Assembly (NCBI GenBank): GCA_965658375.1
Contig: CBFHSD010000019.1
Coordinates: 1-41,268 of the forward strand
Direction: 5' to 3'
DNA from: CBFHSD01 sp965658375
Lineage (GTDB): Bacteria; Bacteroidota; Bacteroidia; Flavobacteriales_G; Salibacteraceae
DNA length: 41,268 bases
Made by a program: the position numbers and the translations under genes. The notes below the pieces were generated by a model. That model did not search any database. It saw only the letters and a list, made by a program, of their open reading frames with translations, and was not told the DNA's origin. The stretch's first letter is position 1, and each line of letters starts with the position of its first letter. Below, in pieces: positions 24,933 to 33,542 of this stretch.

Positions 24933-25997
24933 ATGGCTAAGGTTCATAATTTTTCAGCAGGACCATGTATTCTGCCTCAAGAGGTAATGCAAGAAGCAGC
25001 AGCTTCGGTAATCAATTTTGACGTCCTCAATCTTTCTATTCTTGAAATCTCCCACAGAAGCAAAAACTTTGTGAAGGTGATGGAAGAAGCTCAAGACTTG
25101 GTAAAAGAAATGTTGAACGTACCTAAAGGGTACTCGGTATTGTTTCTTCAAGGTGGCGCAAGTACAGGCTTTTTGATGACGGCTTACAATATGTTAAGTG
25201 CTGATGGAACTGCAGCTTACATCAATACAGGTACTTGGTCTAAAAAAGCAATTAAAGAAGCTAAGAAACTAGGTAATGTGAACGTTGTGGCTTCTTCAGA
25301 AGACAAAAACTTCAATTATATCCCCAAAAATATAGAAGTACCAAGCAACGCAGATTACTTGCACTTTACCTCTAACAACACCATTTTTGGCACTCAGTTC
25401 AAAGATTTTCCTGCTACAGACGCACCATTAATTTGCGACATGTCATCAGACATTTTTAGCCGCAAAGTGAACGTGGCTGATTTTGATATGATTTATGCAG
25501 GAGCGCAAAAGAACTTAGGTCCGGCTGGAGCTACGGTTTACATTGTGAAAGATGAAGTGTTCAATAAATCGGGTCGCGATATTCCTTCTATGCTCGATTT
25601 CGGTGTTCATGCCTCTAAAGATTCTATGTTCAATACGCCTCCAGTGTATTCAATCTATGTGGCCATGTTGAACTTGCGTCATATGTTGAAAAATGGTGGA
25701 CTTTCAGCCTATGAAAAATTGGCTCAAGATCGCGCAGACATGTTGTATTCAGAAATTGATGCGAATCCGCTTTTTGAGGGATCTGCAGCTAAAGAAGATA
25801 GATCTAACATGAACGCATGTTTCTTACTAACAGATGAAAGCAAAAAAGAACGCTTTGATCAATTGTGGAACCAAGCGAATATTAGTGGTATTAAAGGGCA
25901 CAGATCTGTTGGTGGCTACAGAGCTAGCATGTACAACGCACTATCTCTAGACAGTGTGCAGGAGCTGGTGAACACCATGAAAAAATTAAGAGCATAA
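24933..25997 (+). CDS. serC: Phosphoserine aminotransferase
   Basis: This 354-residue class V aminotransferase opens with the SerC motif HNFSAGPCILP and has the PLP lysine at about 193 in AGAQKNLGPAG. It converts 3-phosphohydroxypyruvate and glutamate to phosphoserine, and can also serve pyridoxine synthesis. It lies 11 bases upstream of serA on the same strand, so the first two steps of serine biosynthesis are together. The start ATG 24933 agrees with family N-termini. Confidence 0.95.
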   Translation: MAKVHNFSAGPCILPQEVMQEAAASVINFDVLNLSILEISHRSKNFVKVMEEAQDLVKEMLNVPKGYSVLFLQGGASTGFLMTAYNMLSADGTAAYINTGTWSKKAIKEAKKLGNVNVVASSEDKNFNYIPKNIEVPSNADYLHFTSNNTIFGTQFKDFPATDAPLICDMSSDIFSRKVNVADFDMIYAGAQKNLGPAGATVYIVKDEVFNKSGRDIPSMLDFGVHASKDSMFNTPPVYSIYVAMLNLRHMLKNGGLSAYEKLAQDRADMLYSEIDANPLFEGSAAKEDRSNMNACFLLTDESKKERFDQLWNQANISGIKGHRSVGGYRASMYNALSLDSVQELVNTMKKLRA

Positions 25998-26008
25998 GCA
26001 AACAAGAT

Positions 26009-26971
26009 ATGGCAGTTAAAGTATTAGCAAATGACGGTATTTCTCCTTCTGGAGAGCACATGTTAAAAGCAGCTGGTTACGATTTAGTTACCGAAAAAGT
26101 AGAGCAAGAAGACTTGATTGAAGCTATCAATAAAGAGGGCTACGAAGTTTTATTGGTGAGAAGTGCTACCAAAGTGCGTGAAGCATTGATTGATGCTTGT
26201 CCGGGATTGAAAATGATTGGTCGCGGTGGTGTTGGAATGGATAACATTGATGTAGAATATGCCAGAGGCAAAGGCATTGTAGTGTTCAATACACCAGCAT
26301 CTTCTTCTCAAGCCGTTGCCGAAATGGTAATGGCGCACATGTATAGCATCGCAAGAGGCTTGTATGATAGCAATAGAAAAATGCCTTCTGAAGGTGAAAG
26401 CGAGTTTAAAGTACTGAAAAAGAAGTATGGAAAAGGCGTTGAACTTAGAGGGAAAACAATAGGAATTATTGGCTTTGGAAGAATTGGTCAATTCACTGCA
26501 AAATATGCATTGGCTCAAGGAATGAACGTTTTGGCGTGCGCAAAGAAACCAACAGAAGTTACTTTAGATTTAGGGATTCCTGGAGTAGATTGTAAGGTAA
26601 ATATTCAAACCGTGAGTCAAGAAGAAGTGCTTTCAAAAGCAGATTTCATCTCACTTCATATTCCCGCTCAAAAAGATGGCCAACCTGTTATTGGTGAGAA
26701 GGAATTGACTCAAATGAAAGATGGAGCAATGCTCATCAATCTGGCCCGTGGAGGGGTAGTTGACGAAAGCGCTTTAATCAAAGCTTTAGACAGCGGTAAA
26801 CTTTCTCACGCGGCATTGGATGTGTTTGAAAACGAACCAAAGCCGATAAAAGAGTTGTTGGTTCACCCAAAAATTAGTTTGTCTCCACACATTGGCGCTG
26901 CCACAGTTGAGGCACAAGCTAGAATTGGAGAAGAAATCGCAGAGATAATTGACGCGCATTATAAGAAGTAG
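26009..26971 (+). CDS. serA: D-3-phosphoglycerate dehydrogenase (short form, no ACT domain)
   Basis: This is a 320-residue D-2-hydroxyacid dehydrogenase. The Rossmann motif GIIGFGRIG lies at 152-160. Catalytic Arg247 (LARGGVVDE), Glu276 (VFENEP) and His294 (SPHIGAAT) are in place. It oxidises 3-phosphoglycerate for serine synthesis. The length leaves no room for the C-terminal ACT regulatory domain, so serine feedback through that domain is not expected. After the second Rossmann strand the sequence is NVLACAKK, without the usual acidic residue that selects NAD. Context with serC makes the assignment strong. A terminator follows. Confidence 0.92.
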   Translation: MAVKVLANDGISPSGEHMLKAAGYDLVTEKVEQEDLIEAINKEGYEVLLVRSATKVREALIDACPGLKMIGRGGVGMDNIDVEYARGKGIVVFNTPASSSQAVAEMVMAHMYSIARGLYDSNRKMPSEGESEFKVLKKKYGKGVELRGKTIGIIGFGRIGQFTAKYALAQGMNVLACAKKPTEVTLDLGIPGVDCKVNIQTVSQEEVLSKADFISLHIPAQKDGQPVIGEKELTQMKDGAMLINLARGGVVDESALIKALDSGKLSHAALDVFENEPKPIKELLVHPKISLSPHIGAATVEAQARIGEEIAEIIDAHYKK

Positions 26972-26991
26972 TGATTCAGAATAAATAGAGT

Positions 26992-27021
26992 AAAGCCGAC
27001 AGAAATGTCGGCTTTTTTTTT
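26992..27021 (+). terminator. Intrinsic terminator after serA
   Basis: A 10-bp stem AAAGCCGACA / TGTCGGCTTT with GAAA loop is followed by a T-run. It separates serC-serA from the DUF1015 gene 42 bases further on. Confidence 0.9.
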
Positions 27022-27062
27022 CTTCTTTGCTCATACCTTATTCATAACATCCAACGGAATAC

Positions 27063-28295
27063 ATGGCGAAAATCACTCCTTTTAGAGCACACCGTCCACC
27101 AAGAGGAAAGGCTCCTTTAGTATCATCTCGATCATATGTTACTTACGAAAAAGAAAGTCTCCGCTATAAATTAGAGCACAATCCTTTCACTTACTTGCAC
27201 GTGATCAATCCTGATTCTGGAGTAGATCCCGAAAATGAAGCGATAGAAGACAAGTTTAAAAGGGTTCGGAAAACCTTTGATCAATTTGTCGAAGACGGAC
27301 ATCTTTTTAGAGATGAAAAACAAAGTTTTTACTTATACAAACAAGTCAAGGGAGATCACGTGTACACCGGTGTGATCTGTGGCGTGCACATAGATGAGTA
27401 TGTGAATGGAAATGTGAAGATTCATGAACATACGCTCACAGCAAGAGAAGAGATGTTTAAAAAATACCTCTTACAAACAGGGGTGAATGCAGAGCCGGTT
27501 CTATTAACCTACCATCATAACGATGCCATTGATGCTCTACTCGCAGAAGTAATGCTAGAAAGAAGCGAATATGAATTTGCAAGCACAGATGGAGCTTCGC
27601 ACTACATGTGGGTAGTGAGCGATGAGGAACTGATTTCACAACTTACAATGCACTTCAAAGAAGTAGACAGTTTATACATTGCAGATGGCCATCATAGAAC
27701 AGCTTCTAGCCGCTTGCTTGCTGAAGAGTTGAATGAAAAAAGAGGAGAAGGTGCACATTCTTATTTCATGAGCTATTTAATCAGCGATCAAAGCATTCAT
27801 ATATATGACTTTAATAGGCTTATCACTTCCATTGGAGAGATGAGCGAGGCGGAGTTTTTAAAGAATATAGAGCCTTCTTTTGACGTTCATATTCTTTCTG
27901 AAAATGAAGTAAACGAGCTCCATGCACATTTGATCAAACTCTACTTATCAGGAAAATGGTACGGGCTTTCATTGAAAAATGAAAGGGTATTCGAACATGT
28001 GGTTCATGGCCTAGATTGCGAAATCCTCAACAACTACATTCTCGAACCCGTTTTGGGTATCACAGATCTTAAAACCGATAAGCGTGTAGATTTCATGGCT
28101 GGCCCTGAGGGGATTGAAGGTATTGAAAAAGCTGTAGATTCTGGTAAATTTCAATTGGCCTTTGTTTTAAACCCGGTTCTAATAGATGAATTAAAAGCTG
28201 TTGCAGATGCGGATTTAATTATGCCTCCAAAGAGTACTTACGTAGAGCCTAAATTGAGAAGCGGGTTAACAATCTATGACTTGTTCGAAGAATAA
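27063..28295 (+). CDS. DUF1015 protein with DGHHR motif, possible serine-linked enzyme
   Basis: This is a 410-residue protein of the DUF1015 family. Conserved features are KITPFRAHRPP at the N-terminus, KIHEHTLTAREE near 119-130 and IADGHHRTASSRL at 206-218. DUF1015 has no established biochemical role that I know of. The DGHHR motif resembles that of ParB/sulfiredoxin-fold nucleotide-binding proteins, which include free-serine kinases (SbnI, SerK). The gene follows serC-serA, an arrangement I recall from other Bacteroidota. A role in serine or phosphoserine metabolism is therefore plausible but inferred. It has its own upstream region, because a terminator lies before it. Confidence 0.86.
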   Translation: MAKITPFRAHRPPRGKAPLVSSRSYVTYEKESLRYKLEHNPFTYLHVINPDSGVDPENEAIEDKFKRVRKTFDQFVEDGHLFRDEKQSFYLYKQVKGDHVYTGVICGVHIDEYVNGNVKIHEHTLTAREEMFKKYLLQTGVNAEPVLLTYHHNDAIDALLAEVMLERSEYEFASTDGASHYMWVVSDEELISQLTMHFKEVDSLYIADGHHRTASSRLLAEELNEKRGEGAHSYFMSYLISDQSIHIYDFNRLITSIGEMSEAEFLKNIEPSFDVHILSENEVNELHAHLIKLYLSGKWYGLSLKNERVFEHVVHGLDCEILNNYILEPVLGITDLKTDKRVDFMAGPEGIEGIEKAVDSGKFQLAFVLNPVLIDELKAVADADLIMPPKSTYVEPKLRSGLTIYDLFEE

Positions 28296-28357
28296 AAGCA
28301 GACAGAAACTAAACATTAGATCGACTTGTTGTTTCACAACATGAAAGAGAAAACAGA

Positions 28358-29026
28358 ATGGCTATCAAAGAATCATTAAAAGCAATTTCTCAAAGTATTC
28401 CAGAAGGAGTAATACTAGTAGCAGTTTCTAAAACCAAGCCCAATGAGGCTCTGCTAGAAGCCTACGAAACGGGTCAACGGGTTTTTGGCGAGAATAAGGT
28501 GCAAGAACTTGTAGCCAAACAAGAAACCCTTCCTAAAGATATTGAATGGCACATGATAGGACACCTTCAAAGAAATAAGGTGAAATACATTGCTCCCTTT
28601 GTGAGTTTGATTCATGGAATTGATTCTTTGAAACTTTTGCGCGAGGTGAACAAGCAAGGAGCGAAAATTGATCGCATTATTCCTGTTTTGCTCCAAGTTC
28701 ATATAGCTGAAGAAGAATCTAAGTTTGGTTTCTCTAAAGAAGAACTTTTTGAGATTTTCGATTCTGAAATCCTCATTGAATTGAAGCATGTTCAAACAAG
28801 GGGCTTAATGGGCATGGCGACCAATACCCAAGATATGAATCAGGTGCGAACGGAATTTAATACGCTAAAGTCAATGTTCGATCAGATTCAAAAATCTGCA
28901 GAAAACGAAAGTGACTTCTCTGTATTATCCATGGGAATGAGTGGCGACTATCAACTGGCCATCGAGTGTGGAAGCACAATGGTACGTGTTGGCTCTTCCA
29001 TTTTTGGAGCTAGAAACTATTCATAG
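28358..29026 (+). CDS. YggS-family PLP-binding protein
   Basis: This 222-residue protein has the PLP lysine at about 25 in LVAVSKTKP and the family segments GENKVQE, WHMIGHLQRNKVK and LSMGMSGDYQLAIECGSTMVRVGSSIFG. YggS/PLPBP proteins bind pyridoxal phosphate and help keep vitamin B6 and amino acid pools balanced, without a clear catalytic reaction. It lies 62 bases after the DUF1015 gene with no terminator in between, so it may be co-transcribed. PLP homeostasis fits its position near serC, a PLP enzyme. Confidence 0.92.
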   Translation: MAIKESLKAISQSIPEGVILVAVSKTKPNEALLEAYETGQRVFGENKVQELVAKQETLPKDIEWHMIGHLQRNKVKYIAPFVSLIHGIDSLKLLREVNKQGAKIDRIIPVLLQVHIAEEESKFGFSKEELFEIFDSEILIELKHVQTRGLMGMATNTQDMNQVRTEFNTLKSMFDQIQKSAENESDFSVLSMGMSGDYQLAIECGSTMVRVGSSIFGARNYS

Positions 29027-29089
29027 TCACGAAACGCCTTTTATCATTAAGCTTTAGTTCGTTCAAAAGAGTTTGTTCATTTTTGAGCA

Positions 29090-30127
29090 ATGACATTGAA
29101 TAAGCATGCCCTTTACTATTACCTTCAGGTTTTTGGGTGGTTAACATATGTGGTGCTGGCAGGTTTTGTAGCCAAACTCTATGGCCAATCTTTAAATACA
29201 GAAGTGGTTTCTGAATTGCTGAGTGTGTATGGTATTGGCTTAATAACCAGTCATCTCTACAGGAATTTAATTGTCAAGTTTGGCTGGACCAAGCTGCGTC
29301 TGGTAAGTTTAGTGCCAAGAGCGCTTATTGCTGCAATTGGGTTCGCCCTTTTGTTTCAAGTGCTATTTTATTTGGTAGAGGCAGCTGTTATCAAACATAC
29401 TTTTGTTTTTAAGTGGGTAGATGTTATTCAAAACACCATCAATTGGGCTATTCTATATCTCATATGGTCGCTTATTTATTTCGTATACAATTACTTTGAG
29501 AATTTCAAGCAAGAAGAAATAAAAAATTTGAGGTATGAAGCAGCGCGAAAAGATATTGAGTTGAACAAATTGAAATCTCAGCTCAACCCTCATTTTATTT
29601 TCAATAGCATGAACACCATTCGCGCATTGATAGATGAAGATCCTAAAAAGGCAAAACGCTCCATTACACAATTGAGTAACATTCTTAGAAATTCATTATT
29701 GATGGGAAGACAAAAGGTGATCTCTTTTGATGAAGAACTGAATATAGTGAACGACTATCTTGAAATTGAAAAAACACGTTTTGAAGAACGTTTGCACTGC
29801 GCAAAAGATGTGGGGCCAGGTTCATCAGATTTTCAAGTGCCTGTTTTGATGATTCAAACCCTTGTAGAGAATGGAATAAAACATGGCGTGAGTAAATTGC
29901 CGCAGGGTGGAGAAATTCTTTTAAAAACAAGAGTAATTGATGGTGTGCTGAAAATCCAAATTTTTAATCCTGGAGTGTATGATTCTAGCAAAACTCCAGA
30001 AACTGGTTTTGGTTTGGTCAACACTCAGCAACGCTTACATTTGCTCTACGACCATAAAGCCTCTTTTCGCATATTCAACACAGATAATGGGATTGTATGT
30101 ACGGAGGTGGTACTGCCCAGAATTTAA
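29090..30127 (+). CDS. LytS-type membrane sensor histidine kinase
   Basis: This 345-residue kinase has about four transmembrane segments (10-30, 42-60, 75-100 and 115-137), a short coiled coil, then a His_kinase domain with phosphoacceptor His168 in LNPHFIFNSMNTIRALI. An HATPase domain follows, with N-box Asn261 (TLVENGIKH) and GFGLVNTQQRL near 306-316. This is the LytS/YehU type. There is no recognised extracytoplasmic sensor domain, so the signal is probably sensed in the membrane. It lies nine bases before its LytTR response regulator, a standard pair in Bacteroidota. The regulon cannot be read from the window. Confidence 0.92.
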   Translation: MTLNKHALYYYLQVFGWLTYVVLAGFVAKLYGQSLNTEVVSELLSVYGIGLITSHLYRNLIVKFGWTKLRLVSLVPRALIAAIGFALLFQVLFYLVEAAVIKHTFVFKWVDVIQNTINWAILYLIWSLIYFVYNYFENFKQEEIKNLRYEAARKDIELNKLKSQLNPHFIFNSMNTIRALIDEDPKKAKRSITQLSNILRNSLLMGRQKVISFDEELNIVNDYLEIEKTRFEERLHCAKDVGPGSSDFQVPVLMIQTLVENGIKHGVSKLPQGGEILLKTRVIDGVLKIQIFNPGVYDSSKTPETGFGLVNTQQRLHLLYDHKASFRIFNTDNGIVCTEVVLPRI

Positions 30128-30136
30128 ACTTGCCTT

Positions 30137-30871
30137 ATGATTAACGCTTTAATTGTTGATGACGAACGTCTTGCCCGTCAAGAGATGCGCAGTCTGCTTG
30201 AACCCGAAACTAGAATAAAGATTGTTGGAGAATGTGCCAATGCTGAAGAAGCCTTGGAGCAGATTGAGAATTTAAGACCAGATTTAGTTTTCTTGGATAT
30301 TCAAATGCCGGGTAAAACTGGTTTTGAGTTGCTTGAGGACCTTGAATATATGCCTGAAATCATTTTTGTGACTGCTTATGATGAGTATGCATTAAAAGCA
30401 TTTGAGGTAAGTGCTCTAGATTATATTCTAAAGCCGGTAGAGGAAGATCGTTTGAGTGATTCTTTGAAGAAAACCATTCAAAAGATTGAAGATAAAAAAC
30501 AGGAAGAAGAAACGACTTCGTCAACTGATCAACAACTTGGAGAGAAAGATCAGGTATTCGTGAAAGATGGAGATCGCTGCTGGTTTGTAGAGCTAGGAAA
30601 AGTGCGCTTGTTTGAATCTGAGGGAAACTATGTGCGAGTGTATTTCGAAAGCAATAAGCCGCTGATATTAAAATCATTGAATAATCTAGATAAGAAACTA
30701 AGTGATAAAGTCTTTTTTAGAGCCAATAGAAAACACATCATTAACCTAAGGTGGATAGATAAAATTGAAACGTGGTTCAACGGTGGCTTATTGGTAATCT
30801 TGAAAGATGGTACTAAGGTGGAGATATCGAGAAGGCAAGCCGTGAAGCTGAAAGAAAAAATGAGTTTATAA
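30137..30871 (+). CDS. LytTR-family response regulator
   Basis: This 244-residue protein has a receiver domain (1-120; acidic pocket VDDE at 7-10, phosphoacceptor Asp54 in LDIQMPG, Lys in YILKPVEED). A Glu/Lys/Thr-rich linker follows, and a LytTR DNA-binding domain from about 140 (ESEGNYVRVYF, FRANRKHIINLRWI). Phosphorylation by the adjacent LytS-type kinase is expected to promote binding to direct-repeat promoters. It is closed by a hairpin terminator starting at the stop codon. Confidence 0.94.
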   Translation: MINALIVDDERLARQEMRSLLEPETRIKIVGECANAEEALEQIENLRPDLVFLDIQMPGKTGFELLEDLEYMPEIIFVTAYDEYALKAFEVSALDYILKPVEEDRLSDSLKKTIQKIEDKKQEEETTSSTDQQLGEKDQVFVKDGDRCWFVELGKVRLFESEGNYVRVYFESNKPLILKSLNNLDKKLSDKVFFRANRKHIINLRWIDKIETWFNGGLLVILKDGTKVEISRRQAVKLKEKMSL

Positions 30872-30904
30872 AAAAAGCCGAGGAAGTTTCCTAGGCTTTT
30901 TTTT
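30871..30904. terminator. Bidirectional intrinsic terminator
   Basis: Stem AAAAAAGCCGAGGAA pairs with TTCCTAGGCTTTTTT apart from one G/A mismatch, around a 2-3 base loop. It separates the convergent LytTR regulator and MORN-like genes and has T-runs on both sides. Confidence 0.85.
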
Positions 30905-30920
30905 CATTCTGTTTTCTGAA

Positions 30921-31286
30921 TTACTTTTCGGTACGTTCAACTACTTCGTTGTTATCGTAAAGAATAGTTGCTGCAAGTTGGCCGTTTTCATTGTAAAAAT
31001 TCCACAACCCGTCCTTCTTGCTTTTATTAAAAGTACCTTCCATTCTAAGAATGCCATTAAAGTCATAAGTACGCCATAGGCCAACCATGTAACCTTCTTC
31101 AAAAGTGCCGGTTCCTCTTATGTTGCCATTGGCATGGTAATAGACCACCTCGTTTAAACTTGATGGGTGAATTTCAGTTGACTTTATATTGTTATTTGTT
31201 AAGCTAGATGCATATATCTCACTAGATGATTGAGCAAATGCAACTCCTCCAAGTACCAATCCTACTGCTATCAAAATCTTTCTCAT
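30921..31286 (-). CDS. Exported MORN-like (YwqK-type) repeat protein
   Basis: This 121-residue protein has a signal peptide (1-19, GGVAFAQ) and about three MORN-variant repeats (YYHANGNIRGTGTFEEGYMVGLW, then FNGILRMEGTFNKSKKDGLW, then NENGQLAAT). Such repeats form elongated beta-hairpin stacks. Annotation pipelines often call these 'toxin-antitoxin system YwqK family antitoxin', but there is no toxin gene beside it and it is exported, so I do not regard it as an antitoxin. An exact -7 element lies upstream. Role unknown. Confidence 0.82.
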   Translation of the reverse strand: MRKILIAVGLVLGGVAFAQSSSEIYASSLTNNNIKSTEIHPSSLNEVVYYHANGNIRGTGTFEEGYMVGLWRTYDFNGILRMEGTFNKSKKDGLWNFYNENGQLAATILYDNNEVVERTEK

Positions 31287-31315
31287 TTTATTGGAGTTTT
31301 ATGTTAATATTAATG

Positions 31316-31323
31316 CAAAGTTA
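31316..31323 (-). promoter_or_regulatory. -7 promoter element of the MORN-like gene
   Basis: On the minus strand TAACTTTG matches TAnnTTTG exactly and ends 29 bases before the ATG at 31286. The -33 element is weak. Confidence 0.5.
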
Positions 31324-31441
31324 ACAAATAATTTGAAATGAACTAATTTAGGTAACATTGAGTAAACATAAAATCGAAATGCGAGTTGTTTACACAAGGA
31401 GATAAATAGTTAGTAAGTATGAAGTTATAATGCGTCAAAGC

Positions 31442-32551
31442 TTAAATCAAGTTCAGGAGCTCTTCTTGATTCATAGATCCCGCTTTGATCCAATTGGAAA
31501 GGACAATGATGGTCAAATTGCGACTAGGATCTGTAATGAGGTAGGTCTTGTAGCCTCTCCACCAGCCATGGTGAAAAACTATGGTAGAGCCGTCAGCTCT
31601 TTTTCTGATGCGCCAGCCCATTCCGTATGTTTTCCCATTTACCTTTAGAGGGTGTTGTGGAGTTTGCATCATCTTAACCAATGAATCGGGAATAATCTTC
31701 CCATTATTCAGGTTCCTTACAAAAGAGTGTAAATCTTCAACAGTGCTATAAGCACCCTTATCGCCCGGAATGCCGTTGAGGTAAAAATCTGGAATAGGTC
31801 TTTTACGATAATCATGACCAACGGCAATCTCTGGAAGGTTCACATAATTACTGTCAGTATAGATAAAGGAGTGATCCATGCCAAATGGTTTGAACAGCTC
31901 TTGAAACATGTATTCTTCAAAAGCTTGTTCTGTCTTGGCCTCTACAATAGCAGCTAAAAGCATGTAGTTGGTATTGCAGTAGTTAAACCGCCTATTCACC
32001 GGGAAATAGGGTAGCGGCTTACTTTTATTAAAGTGATTTACAGCATCTGACAGGCACATGGGTGTTTGGTGCTCGGTCCATGCTGTATCTGTTATATACA
32101 TATAATTTGCTAATCCACTGCGGTGCTTCAAAAGCATCTCTACATTAATAAAATCAAAGGGGAAACCAGGAAGAATATCTTGTACTTTTTCATCAAGCCT
32201 TAATCTGCCATCAGCAACCAATTGCATAATTGCAGTTGCTGTAAGTGGTTTAGAAACAGACGCCAATTGAAAAGCGTGATTTAAACGAAGTGGTGTTTTT
32301 TCTTTCAGTCTAGAGTAACCAAGAGCCCTTTTGTAGATGCTGTCATTTTGTTCAATAAGGATCGTGCCATTGAATTTCTGGATTTTATTTAAGCGCTCAA
32401 AATACGTGTCGAACTCTTGTGACTTTTTGGTGCTGAATTGTTCAAATTGTTCTTTTTCAAGTGTTTGAGTGGTACTTGGTTTAGGTGTTTCCAGATTTTG
32501 ACAAGCGGTGAAAAGAAGGCTACATAAAAGGAGAAAAGACAGTTTTCGCAT
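31442..32551 (-). CDS. Serine hydrolase lipoprotein (class C beta-lactamase fold)
   Basis: This 369-residue protein has a lipoprotein signal (LLFTAC, lipid-anchored Cys17) and the beta-lactamase/DD-peptidase motifs: SxxK at 98-101 (SVSK), YxN at 191-193 (YCN) and HHG at 327-329 in place of KTG. Proteins of this group include D-alanyl-D-alanine carboxypeptidases, esterases and peptidases, mostly not antibiotic resistance enzymes. It probably acts in the periplasm or at the outer membrane on a peptide or ester substrate. It is transcribed divergently from the acyltransferase gene, and its promoter element sits only seven bases from its ATG. Confidence 0.89.
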   Translation of the reverse strand: MRKLSFLLLCSLLFTACQNLETPKPSTTQTLEKEQFEQFSTKKSQEFDTYFERLNKIQKFNGTILIEQNDSIYKRALGYSRLKEKTPLRLNHAFQLASVSKPLTATAIMQLVADGRLRLDEKVQDILPGFPFDFINVEMLLKHRSGLANYMYITDTAWTEHQTPMCLSDAVNHFNKSKPLPYFPVNRRFNYCNTNYMLLAAIVEAKTEQAFEEYMFQELFKPFGMDHSFIYTDSNYVNLPEIAVGHDYRKRPIPDFYLNGIPGDKGAYSTVEDLHSFVRNLNNGKIIPDSLVKMMQTPQHPLKVNGKTYGMGWRIRKRADGSTIVFHHGWWRGYKTYLITDPSRNLTIIVLSNWIKAGSMNQEELLNLI

Positions 32552-32558
32552 GAGCCGG

Positions 32559-32566
32559 CAAATGTA
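32559..32566 (-). promoter_or_regulatory. -7 promoter element of the serine hydrolase gene
   Basis: On the minus strand TACATTTG matches TAnnTTTG exactly. Only seven bases separate it from the ATG at 32551, which implies a very short or absent 5' leader. No clear -33 TTG was found. Confidence 0.45.
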
Positions 32567-32689
32567 CTATTTGCTCCAAGAGAGAAAAGAGATAGCGTTG
32601 AAATCTTAACACCATAATTGGTGTAAATATGCAAAGCTAGAATCAAAAGTTCTTATATTATTGTGCACTTTTACGGCAAGATCATTCGT

Positions 32690-33484
32690 ATGAAGTTATT
32701 CAAAAAAGATGCTTTAGGAAATCCATTCTGGGTAAAGAGAACGCTCTTTTTCATTCTCGGAGGATTAACTCTATACAGGTTCAAAAACCTATACAATACG
32801 AAGATCAATGGTATTGAGAATTTAGAAAATATTCCTGTTAGAAACGTACTGTTTGTCTCTAACCATCAAACCTATTTTGCCGATGTATCTTTGATGCTTT
32901 TGGTCTTTTTCAGTGTAAAGAATAAATACAAGAAAATTGGTCCGCTTTGGATTTTATTTAACCCAAAACTTCGCATCTACTTCATAGCAGCATACGAAAC
33001 CATGAAAGCCGGGTTTTTACCGCAAGTTATGGCAAGAGCTGGAGCCATTTTAGTCAAAAGAACTTGGCGAGAAAAAGGGAAAGATATTTCTCGTGATGTG
33101 GATATGAAAGATCAAAACATGGTGAGAGATGCCTTAAACGATGGTTGGGTGATTACTTTTCCGCAGGGTACCACAAAACCTTATGCAAAAGGAAGAAAGG
33201 GAACAGGCTTTATCATTAAAGAAAACAAGCCCATTGTTGTTCCTATTATGATTGATGGTATGCGCAGGGGCTTTGACAAAAGAGGTCTAGTGAAAAAGAA
33301 GAAAGGAGTGGATATTTCTCTTACAATTAAGCCAGCCATGAACATTAACTATGAAGATGATCCTGAAGATATACTGTTTCAAGTGATGCAGGCCATTGAA
33401 CAAAGTGAAGAATTCTACCCTCCCAACTTAAAAGAGATGCAAGACTCGGTTCAAGATTCTGATGGGCCAATGCTCTACGATTAA
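32690..33484 (+). CDS. PlsC-type 1-acylglycerol-3-phosphate acyltransferase
   Basis: This is a 264-residue protein with a hydrophobic N-terminal segment (about 17-32) and a PlsC domain. The catalytic motif reads NHQTYFAD, five residues between His and Asp instead of the classical HX4D. FPQGTT near 155-160 is the substrate-binding block (usually FPEGTR), and PIVVPIMIDG follows. It should transfer acyl chains to lysophosphatidate or a related acceptor at the membrane. The frame extends to a GTG at 32663, but ATG 32690 (MKLFKKDALGNPFW) gives the expected N-terminus. Confidence 0.87.
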   Translation: MKLFKKDALGNPFWVKRTLFFILGGLTLYRFKNLYNTKINGIENLENIPVRNVLFVSNHQTYFADVSLMLLVFFSVKNKYKKIGPLWILFNPKLRIYFIAAYETMKAGFLPQVMARAGAILVKRTWREKGKDISRDVDMKDQNMVRDALNDGWVITFPQGTTKPYAKGRKGTGFIIKENKPIVVPIMIDGMRRGFDKRGLVKKKKGVDISLTIKPAMNINYEDDPEDILFQVMQAIEQSEEFYPPNLKEMQDSVQDSDGPMLYD

Positions 33485-33506
33485 TTCACCAAAGGTCTTA
33501 AATGTT

Positions 33507-33542
33507 GAAGACCCCGCCATGTTGAACATGTGCGAGGTCTTC
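33507..33542. repeat. Long intergenic hairpin, probable interspersed palindrome
   Basis: GAAGACC and CGC on the left pair with GCG and GGTCTTC on the right, and the centre CATGTTGAACATG is itself a palindrome. A third arm, GGTCTT at 33494, can pair alternatively with AAGACC. No T-run follows on either strand, so it is not a standard terminator. It fills the gap between the convergent acyltransferase and thioesterase genes. Confidence 0.6.

Noticed and set aside
30921..31286. Toxin-antitoxin system (YwqK-type antitoxin label)
   Set aside because: The protein is exported and there is no adjacent toxin gene. The label comes only from MORN-like repeats.
31442..32551. Beta-lactam resistance gene
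   Set aside because: The SxxK/YxN/HxG serine-hydrolase fold is shared with many peptidases and esterases, and the HHG motif and lipoprotein anchor point away from a classical beta-lactamase.
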